NCBI GenBank assembly: GCA_030540435.1
Contig: JAUNWG010000001.1
Coordinates: 1-64,000 of the forward strand
DNA length: 64,000 nt
From: Eubacteriales bacterium
GTDB lineage: Bacteria; Bacillota; Clostridia; Oscillospirales; Butyricicoccaceae
Direction: 5' to 3'
Under the pieces are notes generated by a model that had not been told where the DNA came from, ran no database searches, and saw nothing but the letters and a program-made list of their open reading frames with translations. This document shows positions 31,907 to 40,581 of the stretch, piece after piece. Within the stretch, counting starts at the first letter, position 1; each line of letters opens with the position of its first letter. The translations under genes and the position numbers were made by a program.

Positions 31907-32800
31907 ATGAGTGTGAAAAAAAGTGCCATTATTTCCATCGTTGGCAAACCGAATGTCGGCAAGTCCACGCTGCTCAATCAGCTGGTGGGCGCAAAAATCG
32001 CAATCGTGTCCAGCAAGCCGCAGACGACGCGCACACGCATCACCGGCGTGTTGACAAAAGGCGACTGCCAGTTTGTTTTTCTGGACACGCCCGGCCTGCA
32101 CAAGCCGCGCTCTCGTCTGGGCGATTACATGGTAAAGGTCGTCAATGATACCGTCACGGATGTGGATATTGCGGCGCTGGTTGTCGACCCGACGGCGCAT
32201 ATCGGCCCCGCCGAGCAGGAGCTGATCGCGCGGATGAAGCAGTACCACATGCCGTCTGTGCTCATCATCAACAAGATCGACACGGTAAAAAACGAGGAGC
32301 TGCTGGCAGTCATTGCCGCCTATTCGCAGGCGCATGAATGGGACGCTGTCGTACCGCTGTCTGCCAAAAACGGTGAAAACTGCGACATCCTGTTTGACGA
32401 ATTTTCCAAGTTTGCGATCGAAGGGCCGCAGCTGTTCCCGGATGATATGCTGTGCGACCAGCCGGAGCGCCAGCTTGTGGCGGAAATGGTGCGCGAGAAA
32501 ATGCTCCTGCTGCTGGATCGCGAGGTGCCGCACGGCACAGCGGTCGCGGTGGAACGCATGCGGGAGCGCGACGACGGCCTGATCGAGATCGACGCGACGA
32601 TCTACTGCGAAAAGAAGAGCCACAAGGGCATCATCATCGGCAAGGGCGGTTCGATGCTCAAGAAGATCGGCGCGCAGGCGCGTGCAGATATTGAGGAACT
32701 GCTGGACGCGCGCGTGTTCCTCCAGCTTTGGGTCAAGGTCAAGGAGGACTGGCGCAATAACCAGTACCAGATGCGCAACTTTGGTTACGAGGACGAATAA
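31907..32800 (+). CDS. era: GTPase Era
   Basis: A 297-residue GTPase that binds the 3' end of 16S rRNA and checks 30S assembly. G1 is GKPNVGKSTL, G3 is DTPGLHKP, G4 is NKID and the effector region is TTRTRITGV. The C-terminal KH domain shows GIIIGKGGSMLKKIGAQA. Length and domains are typical. ACAAGGAGAACATAC precedes the ATG. Cotranscribed with ybeY (30-bp gap) and recO. Confidence 0.97.
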   Translation: MSVKKSAIISIVGKPNVGKSTLLNQLVGAKIAIVSSKPQTTRTRITGVLTKGDCQFVFLDTPGLHKPRSRLGDYMVKVVNDTVTDVDIAALVVDPTAHIGPAEQELIARMKQYHMPSVLIINKIDTVKNEELLAVIAAYSQAHEWDAVVPLSAKNGENCDILFDEFSKFAIEGPQLFPDDMLCDQPERQLVAEMVREKMLLLLDREVPHGTAVAVERMRERDDGLIEIDATIYCEKKSHKGIIIGKGGSMLKKIGAQARADIEELLDARVFLQLWVKVKEDWRNNQYQMRNFGYEDE

Positions 32801-32818
32801 GACAGAAGGGGAACGGGC

Positions 32819-33589
32819 ATGGCACATGTGACGGTAAAGGGGCTGGTAATCCGCGAGACAGATTTCGGTGAGGCAGACCGTTTTATTACCGTTTTGACTG
32901 CAGAGCTGGGAAAAATCGAGGTGCTGTGCCGTGGACTGCGCCGTAAAAAAGGACGGCTCGCCAATGCGGCGGGACTGTTCTGTTACAGTGAATTTACGCT
33001 GTTTTCCGGCAAACGGTACATGCTGAACGACGCGGAGATCGACACGCAGTTTTGGGGCATTACCAGCAATATCGAGCATTATGCGCTGTGCTGCTATTTT
33101 GCCGAGCTTGCGGGTATGGCGGCGGATGCGGATACCAATGGCACATCCGAACTGCTCGCAATGTTCCTGCGTGCGCTGTATGCGCTCGACCGCCAGCGCC
33201 GCCCGGTACAGACTGTCAAGGCCGCGTTTGAGCTGCGGCTGGCATCCCAACTGGGCTTTCTACCCGATCTGACCGGCTGCGCCGTGTGCGGCACGGCGGA
33301 GACCGGCGCGTGGTCGTTCCTGCTGGAAAACGGCGCACTGGTCTGTGCAGACTGTCGCAAGCGCGTGGGCGGCACCTATTTCGATGTAGCGCCGGGCGTG
33401 CTGTCCGCGATGCGGTATATTGTCTCCTGCGAGGGCAAAAAGCTGTTTGCCTTTGCGGTGAACGAACAGACCGCCGCACAGCTGGGGATGATCTGTGAGC
33501 GGTATCTGCTGTACCATCTTGAGGTGCACTGCCCGACATTGGATTTTTATCATTCTCTTTTTTCAGATACAACATCAAACACAACATGA
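32819..33589 (+). CDS. recO: DNA repair protein RecO
   Basis: A 256-residue recombination mediator that loads RecA with RecF/RecR. It has an N-terminal OB fold (VKGLVIRETDFGEADRFITV), a helical middle and a zinc finger CAVCGTAE .. CADCRKRVGG (four Cys). AAGGGGAACGGGC precedes the ATG at 32819. It ends 15 bp before a MITE-like element, so the operon is cut off from mutS2 by the insertion. Confidence 0.93.
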   Translation: MAHVTVKGLVIRETDFGEADRFITVLTAELGKIEVLCRGLRRKKGRLANAAGLFCYSEFTLFSGKRYMLNDAEIDTQFWGITSNIEHYALCCYFAELAGMAADADTNGTSELLAMFLRALYALDRQRRPVQTVKAAFELRLASQLGFLPDLTGCAVCGTAETGAWSFLLENGALVCADCRKRVGGTYFDVAPGVLSAMRYIVSCEGKKLFAFAVNEQTAAQLGMICERYLLYHLEVHCPTLDFYHSLFSDTTSNTT

Positions 33590-33603
33590 GGAGTGAAAAG
33601 AAA

Positions 33604-33866
33604 TAGGCGCTATCTGAAAACCAAGAAAATGACGAATATTTCGCAAAGACGAGATGGATTCGAGGCAAACAAAACATTTCCAGCTGCACTGGCGTTTGCT
33701 GTAAATATCTGTGCTACGCACAGTTCACTACGTGAAGTGTTTTGCATAACTCGCTGCGGCTCGAAAATTCATGCAGGAATCCTTTCGGATTTCAAGTGAT
33801 TTTAACGAAGAAGCCATCCGTATTTGTAGAAATAGTCAAAATTTTCGACTTTTCAGATGCGCCCTA
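33604..33866. mobile_element. MITE-like element upstream of mutS2
   Basis: A 263-bp noncoding segment with imperfect terminal inverted repeats: TAGGCGCTATCTGAAAA at 33604-33620 and TTTTCAGATGCGCCCTA at 33850-33866. Inside are several short hairpins (for example AATCCTTTCGGATT and GTGCTACGCAC). No transposase frame. It starts 15 bp after recO and ends 11 bp before the mutS2 ATG. Confidence 0.65.
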
Positions 33867-33877
33867 ACTAAACAGAT

Positions 33878-36268
33878 ATGAGCAAATTATCAGAAAAAAG
33901 CCTGAGAATATTGGAATATTACACCATCCTTGACCAGCTGGCGGAACGCTGTGTCAGCAACAAGGCGAAGCAGGCGGCAAAGTCGCTGCGCCCGCTGCAT
34001 GATATCGAGGATGTCCGTGAGCTGCTGACACAGACAGATGATGCGAAGCGCCTGATGACGACCGGCGGCGCGCCGGCTTTCGGCGGCATCCGCGATGTCA
34101 CCGCAGCGCTCAGCCGCGCTGACCACGGCGGCGTGCTGTCCACAAGGGAGCTGCTCAACGTGGCGTCTCTGCTGCACGCCGCAAATCAGGTGCGCAAATA
34201 CGGCGCAGAGCAGCAGGAAAAGGGAAATTCCACAACGCTGGACGCCTATTTCAATCGGATCAACAGCAACAAATACCTGGAGGACAAGATCAACCGCGCG
34301 ATCATCAGCGAAGAGGAGATCGCGGATGCCGCGTCTACGACGCTTGCCAACCTGCGCCGCCAGATGCGCCAGCAGAATACGCGCGTGCGGGAAACGCTGA
34401 ATCATATAGTCTCGTCCCAGACGTACGCCAAGTATTTGCAGGAAAGCCTGATTACCCAGCGCGATGGGCGCTATGTTATCCCGGTCAAGAGCGAATACCG
34501 CGGCAATATCCCCGGCATGGTGCACGATGTATCCTCCTCCGGCGCGACGCTGTTTGTCGAGCCGTCGCAGGTCGTGGATGCAAATAACCAGATCAAGATT
34601 TTGCTGGGCAAGGAAAAGGCAGAGATCGAGCGCATCCTTGCCGAGCTGACGGCGGATGTTGCGGAATTTTCCGGCGCAATCGAGGCGGATTATGATGTGC
34701 TGTGCAAGCTGGATTTCATTTTTGCCAAGGCGCAGTATTCCTTTGCACTGAATGCCTGTACGCCGAAGATCAGTGAGAAGACGCAGGTAAGCCTGATTCA
34801 GGCGCGCCATCCGCTGCTGGATCAGAAAAAGGCGGTGCCGATCGATATTGCCCTCGGCGTGGATTACGATACGCTGGTCATCACCGGCCCGAATACGGGC
34901 GGCAAGACGGTCAGTCTGAAAACGCTGGGGCTACTCAGTCTGATGGCAGCGTCCGGCCTGCATATCCCGGCGAATGAGGAGAGTACCGTCTGCCTGTTCC
35001 AAAATATTTATGCGGATATCGGCGATGAGCAGAGCATCGAGCAGTCGCTGTCCACCTTCTCAGCGCATATGAAAAACATTGTTGCCATCATGCAGAAGTG
35101 TGGGCCGGATGATCTCATTTTGTTTGACGAGTTGGGTGCAGGCACAGACCCGGAGGAAGGTGCGGCACTGGCGATCGCTGTCATTGAGTATGGCAGGAAG
35201 ATGTGCTCACTGGTCGCGGCAACGACGCATTATTCCGAGCTGAAGGTGTTTGCGCTGACAACGGACGGTGTGGAAAATGCATCGTGCGAATTTGACGTCA
35301 AGACCTTACAGCCGACCTATCATTTGCTCACCGGTGTGCCGGGCAAGTCAAATGCGTTTGCGATCTCCCGCCGCCTTGGGCTGCCGCCTGCGATTATTGA
35401 GCGCGCAAAGGAGCAGATCTCTGCGGAAAGCACACGGTTTGAGGATGTTCTGGAACATCTGGAGCGCGAACGGTATCAGCTGCAGAAGCAGCGGGAGGAC
35501 GCCGACCGGCTGCGCCGTACCGCCCAGTCGGAAAAGGATAAGGCAGTTACGATGAAGGGCCGCGCGGAGGATGAAACCGATGCCATTCTGGAAAAAGCGC
35601 GCGAGCAGGCAGAGCGTATCCTGCGCGAAGCGCGCATGGCGTCCGAGACGGTATTCGCCCAGCTGGATGAGATGAAAAAGAACGCGCAAAAGGATGCGGC
35701 AGACCAGAATCTTGCGGCGGCGCGCGCCGCCCTGCGCAGTACGATGACGCAGGCGGAAAAGAAGGCGATGCACCGCGAAAAGAAAAAGGTGGAGCCGGAG
35801 AGCATCCGCCCGCTCAAGGTGGGCGATACCGTGCACCTTATCAATGTCGGCGTGGATGGCACAGTGCTCAAGCCGCAGGACAAGGACGGCATGGTATATG
35901 TACAGGCGGGTATCCTCAAAGTCAATGTACCCATAAACGAACTGCGACCGGTTGAAAAGAAGAAGCCGAAGAAACAGGCGTACCGCGCACCGTCCAGTGG
36001 CGTGCGTGAGCTGCGCCGTTCGGCAGCAAAGAGTGAGCTGGATGTGCGCGGCATGATGGTGGAGGAGGCGCTGATGGAGGTAGACCGCTATCTGTCCGAC
36101 TGCCTGCTTGCCCGCCTTGATGTGGTAACCATCATCCACGGCAAGGGCACCGGCGCGCTGCGTGAGGCGATCCAGCAGCATTTGCGACATGATAAGCATG
36201 TCAAATCCATGCGCAGTGGACGCTACGGCGAGGGTGAAACCGGCGTCACGATCGTTGAATTGAAATGA
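33878..36268 (+). CDS. mutS2: Endonuclease MutS2
   Basis: A 796-residue protein of the MutS2 family, which acts against recombination intermediates and, in Bacillus, rescues collided ribosomes. It has MutS core and lever regions (about 1-300) and an ATPase with VITGPNTGGKTVSLKTLG (Walker A) and LILFDELGAGTDPEEG (Walker B). A long coiled coil, a KOW-like segment (PLKVGDTVHLINVGVDG) and a C-terminal Smr nuclease domain (LDVRGMMVEEAL, IIHGKGTGALR) follow. No ribosome site lies before the ATG, where the MITE-like element ends, so translation signals may have been altered. Confidence 0.95.
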   Translation: MSKLSEKSLRILEYYTILDQLAERCVSNKAKQAAKSLRPLHDIEDVRELLTQTDDAKRLMTTGGAPAFGGIRDVTAALSRADHGGVLSTRELLNVASLLHAANQVRKYGAEQQEKGNSTTLDAYFNRINSNKYLEDKINRAIISEEEIADAASTTLANLRRQMRQQNTRVRETLNHIVSSQTYAKYLQESLITQRDGRYVIPVKSEYRGNIPGMVHDVSSSGATLFVEPSQVVDANNQIKILLGKEKAEIERILAELTADVAEFSGAIEADYDVLCKLDFIFAKAQYSFALNACTPKISEKTQVSLIQARHPLLDQKKAVPIDIALGVDYDTLVITGPNTGGKTVSLKTLGLLSLMAASGLHIPANEESTVCLFQNIYADIGDEQSIEQSLSTFSAHMKNIVAIMQKCGPDDLILFDELGAGTDPEEGAALAIAVIEYGRKMCSLVAATTHYSELKVFALTTDGVENASCEFDVKTLQPTYHLLTGVPGKSNAFAISRRLGLPPAIIERAKEQISAESTRFEDVLEHLERERYQLQKQREDADRLRRTAQSEKDKAVTMKGRAEDETDAILEKAREQAERILREARMASETVFAQLDEMKKNAQKDAADQNLAAARAALRSTMTQAEKKAMHREKKKVEPESIRPLKVGDTVHLINVGVDGTVLKPQDKDGMVYVQAGILKVNVPINELRPVEKKKPKKQAYRAPSSGVRELRRSAAKSELDVRGMMVEEALMEVDRYLSDCLLARLDVVTIIHGKGTGALREAIQQHLRHDKHVKSMRSGRYGEGETGVTIVELK

Positions 36269-36405
36269 TATCCAAATAAAGGAGAAAAATTTCCTGTGGA
36301 AATCGCGGTCTGATTGGGAAAAATGCCTAGTCAGTTTCCGGGATGACGGCAGAACATCCTACAAATTTTGACGGGAAAATGCTCTCTTTTGGTACAAAAG
36401 CATAT

Positions 36406-36434
36406 TGACGAAATCGAAAAAAACAGGTATGCTA
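36406..36434 (+). promoter_or_regulatory. Promoter of the HPr-like gene
   Basis: TTGACG (36406-36411), 17 bases, TATGCT (36429-36434). The leader is about 85 bases. Confidence 0.65.
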
Positions 36435-36526
36435 TTAATAATATGTGATTCCTTATGGAATCGAGCTGTTCATGTATATGTTTGTGTAGGTTTAGTTTTA
36501 ATTTTGTTTATAGGAGCGATGTTGAA

Positions 36527-36805
36527 ATGTTTTCACAGGAAGTTCAGGTAACGAACCAGGTAGGGCTGTATGCACGCCCGGCTACATTTTTTATTCAGTG
36601 CGCAAATGGCTTTAAGAGCACGATTCTGGTTGAGAAGGAAGAGCGCAGAGTCAACGCAAAAAGCCTGCTGGGTATTTTGTCCCTCGGCATCACCAAGGGC
36701 ACCACAATCACGCTGATTGCTGACGGCGTAGATGAAGTTGAGGCAGTAAACGCACTGACCGATCTGATTCAGTCCAATTTCAGCGATTCGAACTTCAGCG
36801 ACTGA
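36527..36805 (+). CDS. HPr-like protein with Tyr at position 15 (Crh-like)
   Basis: A 92-residue HPr-fold protein. The PTS-active residue His15 of HPr is Tyr15 here (VGLYARPATFF, codon TAT), while the regulatory site Ser46 is kept (VNAKSLLGILSLG). Without His15 it cannot carry phosphate from enzyme I. With Ser46 it could be a target of HPr kinase and a CcpA partner, like Crh of Bacillus, which has Gln15. The C-terminus ends with a short repeat (NFSDSNFSD). Start ATG 36527 has AGGAG 10 bases upstream. It is a single-gene unit with its own promoter and terminator. Confidence 0.85.
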   Translation: MFSQEVQVTNQVGLYARPATFFIQCANGFKSTILVEKEERRVNAKSLLGILSLGITKGTTITLIADGVDEVEAVNALTDLIQSNFSDSNFSD

Positions 36806-36823
36806 TTTCAATCCAACGCATCA

Positions 36824-36863
36824 CAGGGGGCACCGCCGAATTTTGCGGTGCCCCCCCTTTTTT
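36824..36863 (+). terminator. Terminator of the HPr-like gene
   Basis: GGGGGCACCGC (36826-36836) pairs with GCGGTGCCCCC (36845-36855), then CCTTTTTT. Confidence 0.92.
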
Positions 36864-36884
36864 GCAAAAGGAGGGATTTTCCAC

Positions 36885-38729
36885 ATGGCAGACCGCGATG
36901 AGCTGCACCGTAGGGTGCTGACCCTGCCGCGTGAGCCGGGCGTATATATCATGAAGAACAAGCATGGTCAGGTTATCTACGTCGGCAAGGCAAAGGTATT
37001 AAAAAACCGCGTTTCGCAATATTTCCAGAATGAAGCACGGCATACGCCGAAAACGCGGAAAATGGTGGGAAATATTGATGACTTTGATATTATCGTGTGT
37101 TCTTCGGAATTTGAAGCACTGGTTTTGGAAAACCAGATGATTAAAAAATATCAGCCAAAGTACAACATCCTGCTCAAAGACGACAAAGGATATCCGTTTA
37201 TCCGTGTGACAACTGGGCAGCCGTACCCGGAATTTTCCGTTGTCGCAAAGCCAAAAGCGGATGCGGCACGGTATCTGGGACCATATACCGGACAGGGTGC
37301 GGCAATGCGTGCGATTGATACAGTCAGCCGTGCGCTCGGTTTGCGCACTTGCCGCCGTGTGCTGCCGCGCGATATTGGCAAAACACGGCCCTGCCTGAAC
37401 GCACAGCTCGGACGTTGCTGTGCGCCGTGTGCAGGAAACGTTTCGCAGGAGGAATATGCTGCACGCGTTGCACAGGCGATCGATGTGCTGGAGGGTAATT
37501 ATGAACAACTTGCGGCGCAGCTGGAGCAGGAAATGCAGCAGGCGGCGGAGGAAGAACGCTTTGAACAGGCGGCGCAGCTGCGCGACCGGATGCGCGCCAT
37601 TACACGTGCCGGACAGCACCAGATGGTCGTCGCAAGCGGTTTTTCGGATATGGATATCCTTGCGTTTGTACAAGGTGAGACAAAGGGCTGTATCGTTACG
37701 CTGCATTATATTGCGGGAAATTTTCATGACAAGGAATATACGATGCTGGACGGGACATCCGCAGAAGACGGCGCAGAGCTGTTGGGCAGTTATATCAAGC
37801 AGTATTATTCCATGCGCGGTGTCGCGCCGAGCTTGGTGTTGATCTCAGAGGAGATCGAGGATATGCAGGCGGTAGAACAGTTTTTGAGGTCAGTTGCTGG
37901 GAAAAAGGTTACGCTGACTGTTCCACAGCGCGGCAGACGGCGTGAGCTTATACTGATGGCAAAAAAGAATGCTACAGAGGAAATTACCCGTTCGGAAACC
38001 AGCGCAGAGCGCAGACAAAAATCGTTGGAGCTGTTCGGCAAGATGATGGGACTGGAGCAAACACCGGTCAGCTTTGAGGCGTATGATATTTCCAATCTTG
38101 CGGGGACAAATACGGTCGGCTCGATGATTGTATTTGAAAATGGACAGCCTAAGCGCAGTCGATACCGCAGGTTCCGCATTGAATCAGTGGCGAACGGGCA
38201 GGATGATTACAAAGCGATGGAGGAAATGCTCACGCGGCGTATGCAGCGCTGGAAGGATGGAGATGAAAAATTTTCCGAGCTGCCCAGCGTATTCTTGATC
38301 GACGGCGGGCTGGGACATGCACATATCGCCCAACAGGTCATGGATCGTTTTGGTTGTACGCGCCCAGTATTCGGCATGGTGAAGGATGACCACCACCGCA
38401 CCCGGGGATTGGTTGCACCGGATGGCAGAGAATTTAGCATTTCTACAACACCGGCGGTGTTTGCACTCGTTGGCCGTATGCAGGAGGAGGTGCACCGGTT
38501 TGCGATCACCTACCAGCGTTCGCTGCGGCAGGCGGAGACCGTGCGTTCCGAGCTGGATAACATCCCAGGCATTGGCGAAAAACGCCGCGCTGCCCTGTTA
38601 AAGACCTTTAAGAGCATCAAGCGCATCCGGCAGGCGAGTGAGGAGGAGTTGGAGGCAGCGGTGCCACGTTCGGCAGCTAAGGCAGTTTATGCATATTTTC
38701 ACAGCACGCAGGAGGAGGAAAAACAATGA
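36885..38729 (+). CDS. uvrC: Excinuclease ABC subunit C
   Basis: A 614-residue nuclease that makes both incisions in nucleotide excision repair after UvrB loading. The N-terminal GIY-YIG domain shows EPGVYIMKN and QVIYVGKAKVLKNRV. A Cys-rich segment (GRCCAPCAG) and the UVR motif EERFEQAAQLRDRM follow. Then comes the RNase H-like domain (FEAYDISNLAGTNTVGSMIV, FLIDGGLGH) and C-terminal helix-hairpin-helix repeats (LDNIPGIGEKRRAALLKTF). Start 36885 follows AAAGGAGGGATTTTCCAC. Its stop overlaps the rsmD start by ATGA. Confidence 0.96.
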   Translation: MADRDELHRRVLTLPREPGVYIMKNKHGQVIYVGKAKVLKNRVSQYFQNEARHTPKTRKMVGNIDDFDIIVCSSEFEALVLENQMIKKYQPKYNILLKDDKGYPFIRVTTGQPYPEFSVVAKPKADAARYLGPYTGQGAAMRAIDTVSRALGLRTCRRVLPRDIGKTRPCLNAQLGRCCAPCAGNVSQEEYAARVAQAIDVLEGNYEQLAAQLEQEMQQAAEEERFEQAAQLRDRMRAITRAGQHQMVVASGFSDMDILAFVQGETKGCIVTLHYIAGNFHDKEYTMLDGTSAEDGAELLGSYIKQYYSMRGVAPSLVLISEEIEDMQAVEQFLRSVAGKKVTLTVPQRGRRRELILMAKKNATEEITRSETSAERRQKSLELFGKMMGLEQTPVSFEAYDISNLAGTNTVGSMIVFENGQPKRSRYRRFRIESVANGQDDYKAMEEMLTRRMQRWKDGDEKFSELPSVFLIDGGLGHAHIAQQVMDRFGCTRPVFGMVKDDHHRTRGLVAPDGREFSISTTPAVFALVGRMQEEVHRFAITYQRSLRQAETVRSELDNIPGIGEKRRAALLKTFKSIKRIRQASEEELEAAVPRSAAKAVYAYFHSTQEEEKQ

Positions 38730-39280
38730 GAGTCATCAGTGGGAGCGCCCGCGGCAAGGTATTGGAATCTGTGCCCGGCATGGATACACGACCGACTACA
38801 GACAGGGTGAAGGAGTCAGTATACAATATCCTCCAGTTCCGTGTGATGGGCGCATCGATGTTGGATTTATTTGCAGGAACCGGTCAGATGGGGATTGAAG
38901 CGCTCAGCCGCGGTGCATCGCACGCAGTTTTTGTCGATCAAGCGCCGCAGGCAATTTCCGTCATTCGGAAGAATATTGCAGCGGCGCGAGTTCAACCGCG
39001 TGCTGAAATCATACAGGCAGGATATCGGCAGGCGCTCGAACGCTTGTCTGAACAAAAATTTGACATTATCTTCCTAGATCCGCCATATGGAGGCGAACTG
39101 TTAAATTCTGCGCTGAAAGCAGTAGAATTGTTTGACATCTTGTCGGTGGATGGTATAATAATATGTGAAAGCTCCATCGGAGATAAAGTGATCTGCCCGG
39201 ATGGTTTTGCGGTGCGTAAGACCTATCAATATGGCACGATCCGTCTGACCACGATGGAATGGAAAAAAGAAACAGACTGA
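38726..39280 (+). CDS. rsmD: 16S rRNA (guanine966-N2)-methyltransferase RsmD
   Basis: A 184-residue SAM-dependent methyltransferase of the small ribosomal subunit. The motif order is RVISGSARGKVLE, TRPTTDRVKESVYNIL, MLDLFAGTGQMGIEALSRGA (SAM binding) and the catalytic IIFLDPPYGG (DPPY). Typical length. It overlaps uvrC by 4 bp and precedes coaD, a pairing common in Firmicutes. Confidence 0.95.
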   Translation: MRVISGSARGKVLESVPGMDTRPTTDRVKESVYNILQFRVMGASMLDLFAGTGQMGIEALSRGASHAVFVDQAPQAISVIRKNIAAARVQPRAEIIQAGYRQALERLSEQKFDIIFLDPPYGGELLNSALKAVELFDILSVDGIIICESSIGDKVICPDGFAVRKTYQYGTIRLTTMEWKKETD

Positions 39281-39317
39281 GGCTCTGCCCGCGGCAGAGT
39301 CGGAAAGGCACACAGTT

Positions 39318-39803
39318 ATGAGAATCGGGGTATATCCCGGCAGCTTTGATCCTGCCACACTCGGACATCTTGACATTATTCGCCGTGCGTCCAAGCTTTT
39401 TGACAAGCTGATTGTTGCGGCAATGGTAAATGGCGAAAAGCGTTCTTCGTTTACGATGGAGGAAAAGGTAGATTTCCTTAAGCGCATGACATGTGATTTG
39501 CCTAATGTCGAGGTGGAAAGCTTCAGCGGTCTGCTGGCAGATTATGTAAAGGAAAAACAGGCGTGCGCAATCGTTAAGGGGTTACGTGCAGTATCAGATT
39601 TCGAGTATGAATTTCAGATGGCGCTGGCAAATAAAAAGCTGAATGCGGATGTGGATACAGTCTTTCTGATGACAGAACAGAAATATCTGTTCCTTAGTTC
39701 AACGATTGTGCGTGATATCGCGCGCCACGGGGGAGATATCACAGGCTTTGTCTCGGAAGAGATACGAGATGATATTATGAATAAACTGGATCAGGCGAAG
39801 TGA
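39318..39803 (+). CDS. coaD: Phosphopantetheine adenylyltransferase
   Basis: A 161-residue nucleotidyltransferase that makes dephospho-CoA from 4'-phosphopantetheine and ATP. It shows YPGSFDPATLGHLDIIRRAS with the HxGH-type motif (TLGH), KGLRAVSDFEYEFQMALANK and LSSTIVRDIARHGGDI. Length is standard. CGGAAAGGCACACAGTT precedes the ATG. It is in the rsmD operon. Confidence 0.96.
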   Translation: MRIGVYPGSFDPATLGHLDIIRRASKLFDKLIVAAMVNGEKRSSFTMEEKVDFLKRMTCDLPNVEVESFSGLLADYVKEKQACAIVKGLRAVSDFEYEFQMALANKKLNADVDTVFLMTEQKYLFLSSTIVRDIARHGGDITGFVSEEIRDDIMNKLDQAK

Positions 39804-39840
39804 TTCGGCGGGACGATAAAGAATATGGAGGACAATGGTA

Positions 39841-40302
39841 ATGGTAGCTGTTTTGGAAGAACTTGTGAATTCGTTATACGATATGGTTCAAGAGGCACGC
39901 AGTGTCCCGCTTAGCGCGGAAAAATGCATGATTGACCGGGAGAAGGCGCTTGATATCCTGGATGAGATCCGCAATAATATGCCGAAGGATCTGGAGATGG
40001 CACGTGCCATTGTCGAAAAGCGGAATGATATGGTTGAGGCCGGCAAGAAGGAAGTGGAGAATCTGCGTAGGAAAGCAGAGGAATATGTCCGTAAGACGGT
40101 AAATGAAAGCGCAATGGTCACAGAAGCGCAGAAGCAGGCGGATGAGATCGTCGCAGCGGCAGAACAGCAGGCTGCACAGCTGCGCAGTGCAGTCGGCACA
40201 TACTGTGATGAAAAGCTGGCAGCAACCGAAGCGTGCGCCGCAGCGACGCTGGAAGAAGTCAAGAAGTGCCGTGCGCAGTTTGAAAATGCGACCAGGAAAT
40301 AA
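39841..40302 (+). CDS. Coiled-coil protein of unknown function
   Basis: A 153-residue protein that is nearly all helix: an N-terminal segment (VLEELVNSLYDMVQEARSVP), then a long Ala/Glu/Lys-rich coiled coil (KKEVENLRRKAEEYVRKTVN .. AEQQAAQLRSAVGTYCDEKL). It resembles DivIVA-like or ATPase-subunit-H-like annotations, without a diagnostic motif. Start at 39841 is preferred since GGAGG (39827-39831) is 9 bases away; ATG 39835 is too close. It closes the uvrC-rsmD-coaD run and is followed by a terminator. Its place just upstream of the division cluster may be chance. Confidence 0.7.
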   Translation: MVAVLEELVNSLYDMVQEARSVPLSAEKCMIDREKALDILDEIRNNMPKDLEMARAIVEKRNDMVEAGKKEVENLRRKAEEYVRKTVNESAMVTEAQKQADEIVAAAEQQAAQLRSAVGTYCDEKLAATEACAAATLEEVKKCRAQFENATRK

Positions 40303-40323
40303 GTTATATGCTTACGCAAAAAT

Positions 40324-40362
40324 GGGCAGAGGATGGCAAGATGCCGTTCTCTGCCTTTGTTG
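40324..40362 (+). terminator. Terminator after the coiled-coil gene
   Basis: GGCAGAG (40325-40331) pairs with CTCTGCC (40349-40355), with an inner GGC/GCC, then TTTGTTGT. Confidence 0.75.
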
Positions 40363-40481
40363 TATTTGTTGGTTTGCGGAAAGTAACAGGAAAATTGCGA
40401 ACGCGCGTTCGTTTTGGACAAAATCTGTTTACAACTCACTAAAAAAGTCACAAATTATCAATAAAAAAATCGCGCTTTGCC

Positions 40482-40510
40482 TTGCAATTTAAGATTGCAA
40501 AACGTATAAT
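40482..40510 (+). promoter_or_regulatory. Promoter of the division and cell wall cluster
   Basis: TTGCAA (40482-40487), 17 bases, TATAAT (40505-40510), an excellent sigma-A promoter. Confidence 0.8.
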
Positions 40511-40516
40511 AAATAT

Positions 40517-40534
40517 GTGGTGGGGAAGAGTGGT
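40517..40534 (+). promoter_or_regulatory. MraZ-type operator at the transcription start
   Basis: GTGGG (40520-40524), five bases, GTGGT (40530-40534), with another GTGGT at 40517. MraZ of E. coli binds direct TGGG-type repeats with a 5-base spacer in its own promoter, so this is a probable autoregulatory site. Confidence 0.6.
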
Positions 40535-40581
40535 TTAAAATACCACATACCTCCATGCAAATGGATCAGGAGGGCGCGATA

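Noticed and set aside
31193-33250. A 685-codon minus-strand frame across phoH, ybeY, era and recO
   Set aside because: Four real genes lie opposite, and the product has no recognisable domain.
33593-33799. A 68-codon frame inside the MITE-like element
   Set aside because: It crosses the inverted end and several hairpins and shows no protein-like pattern.
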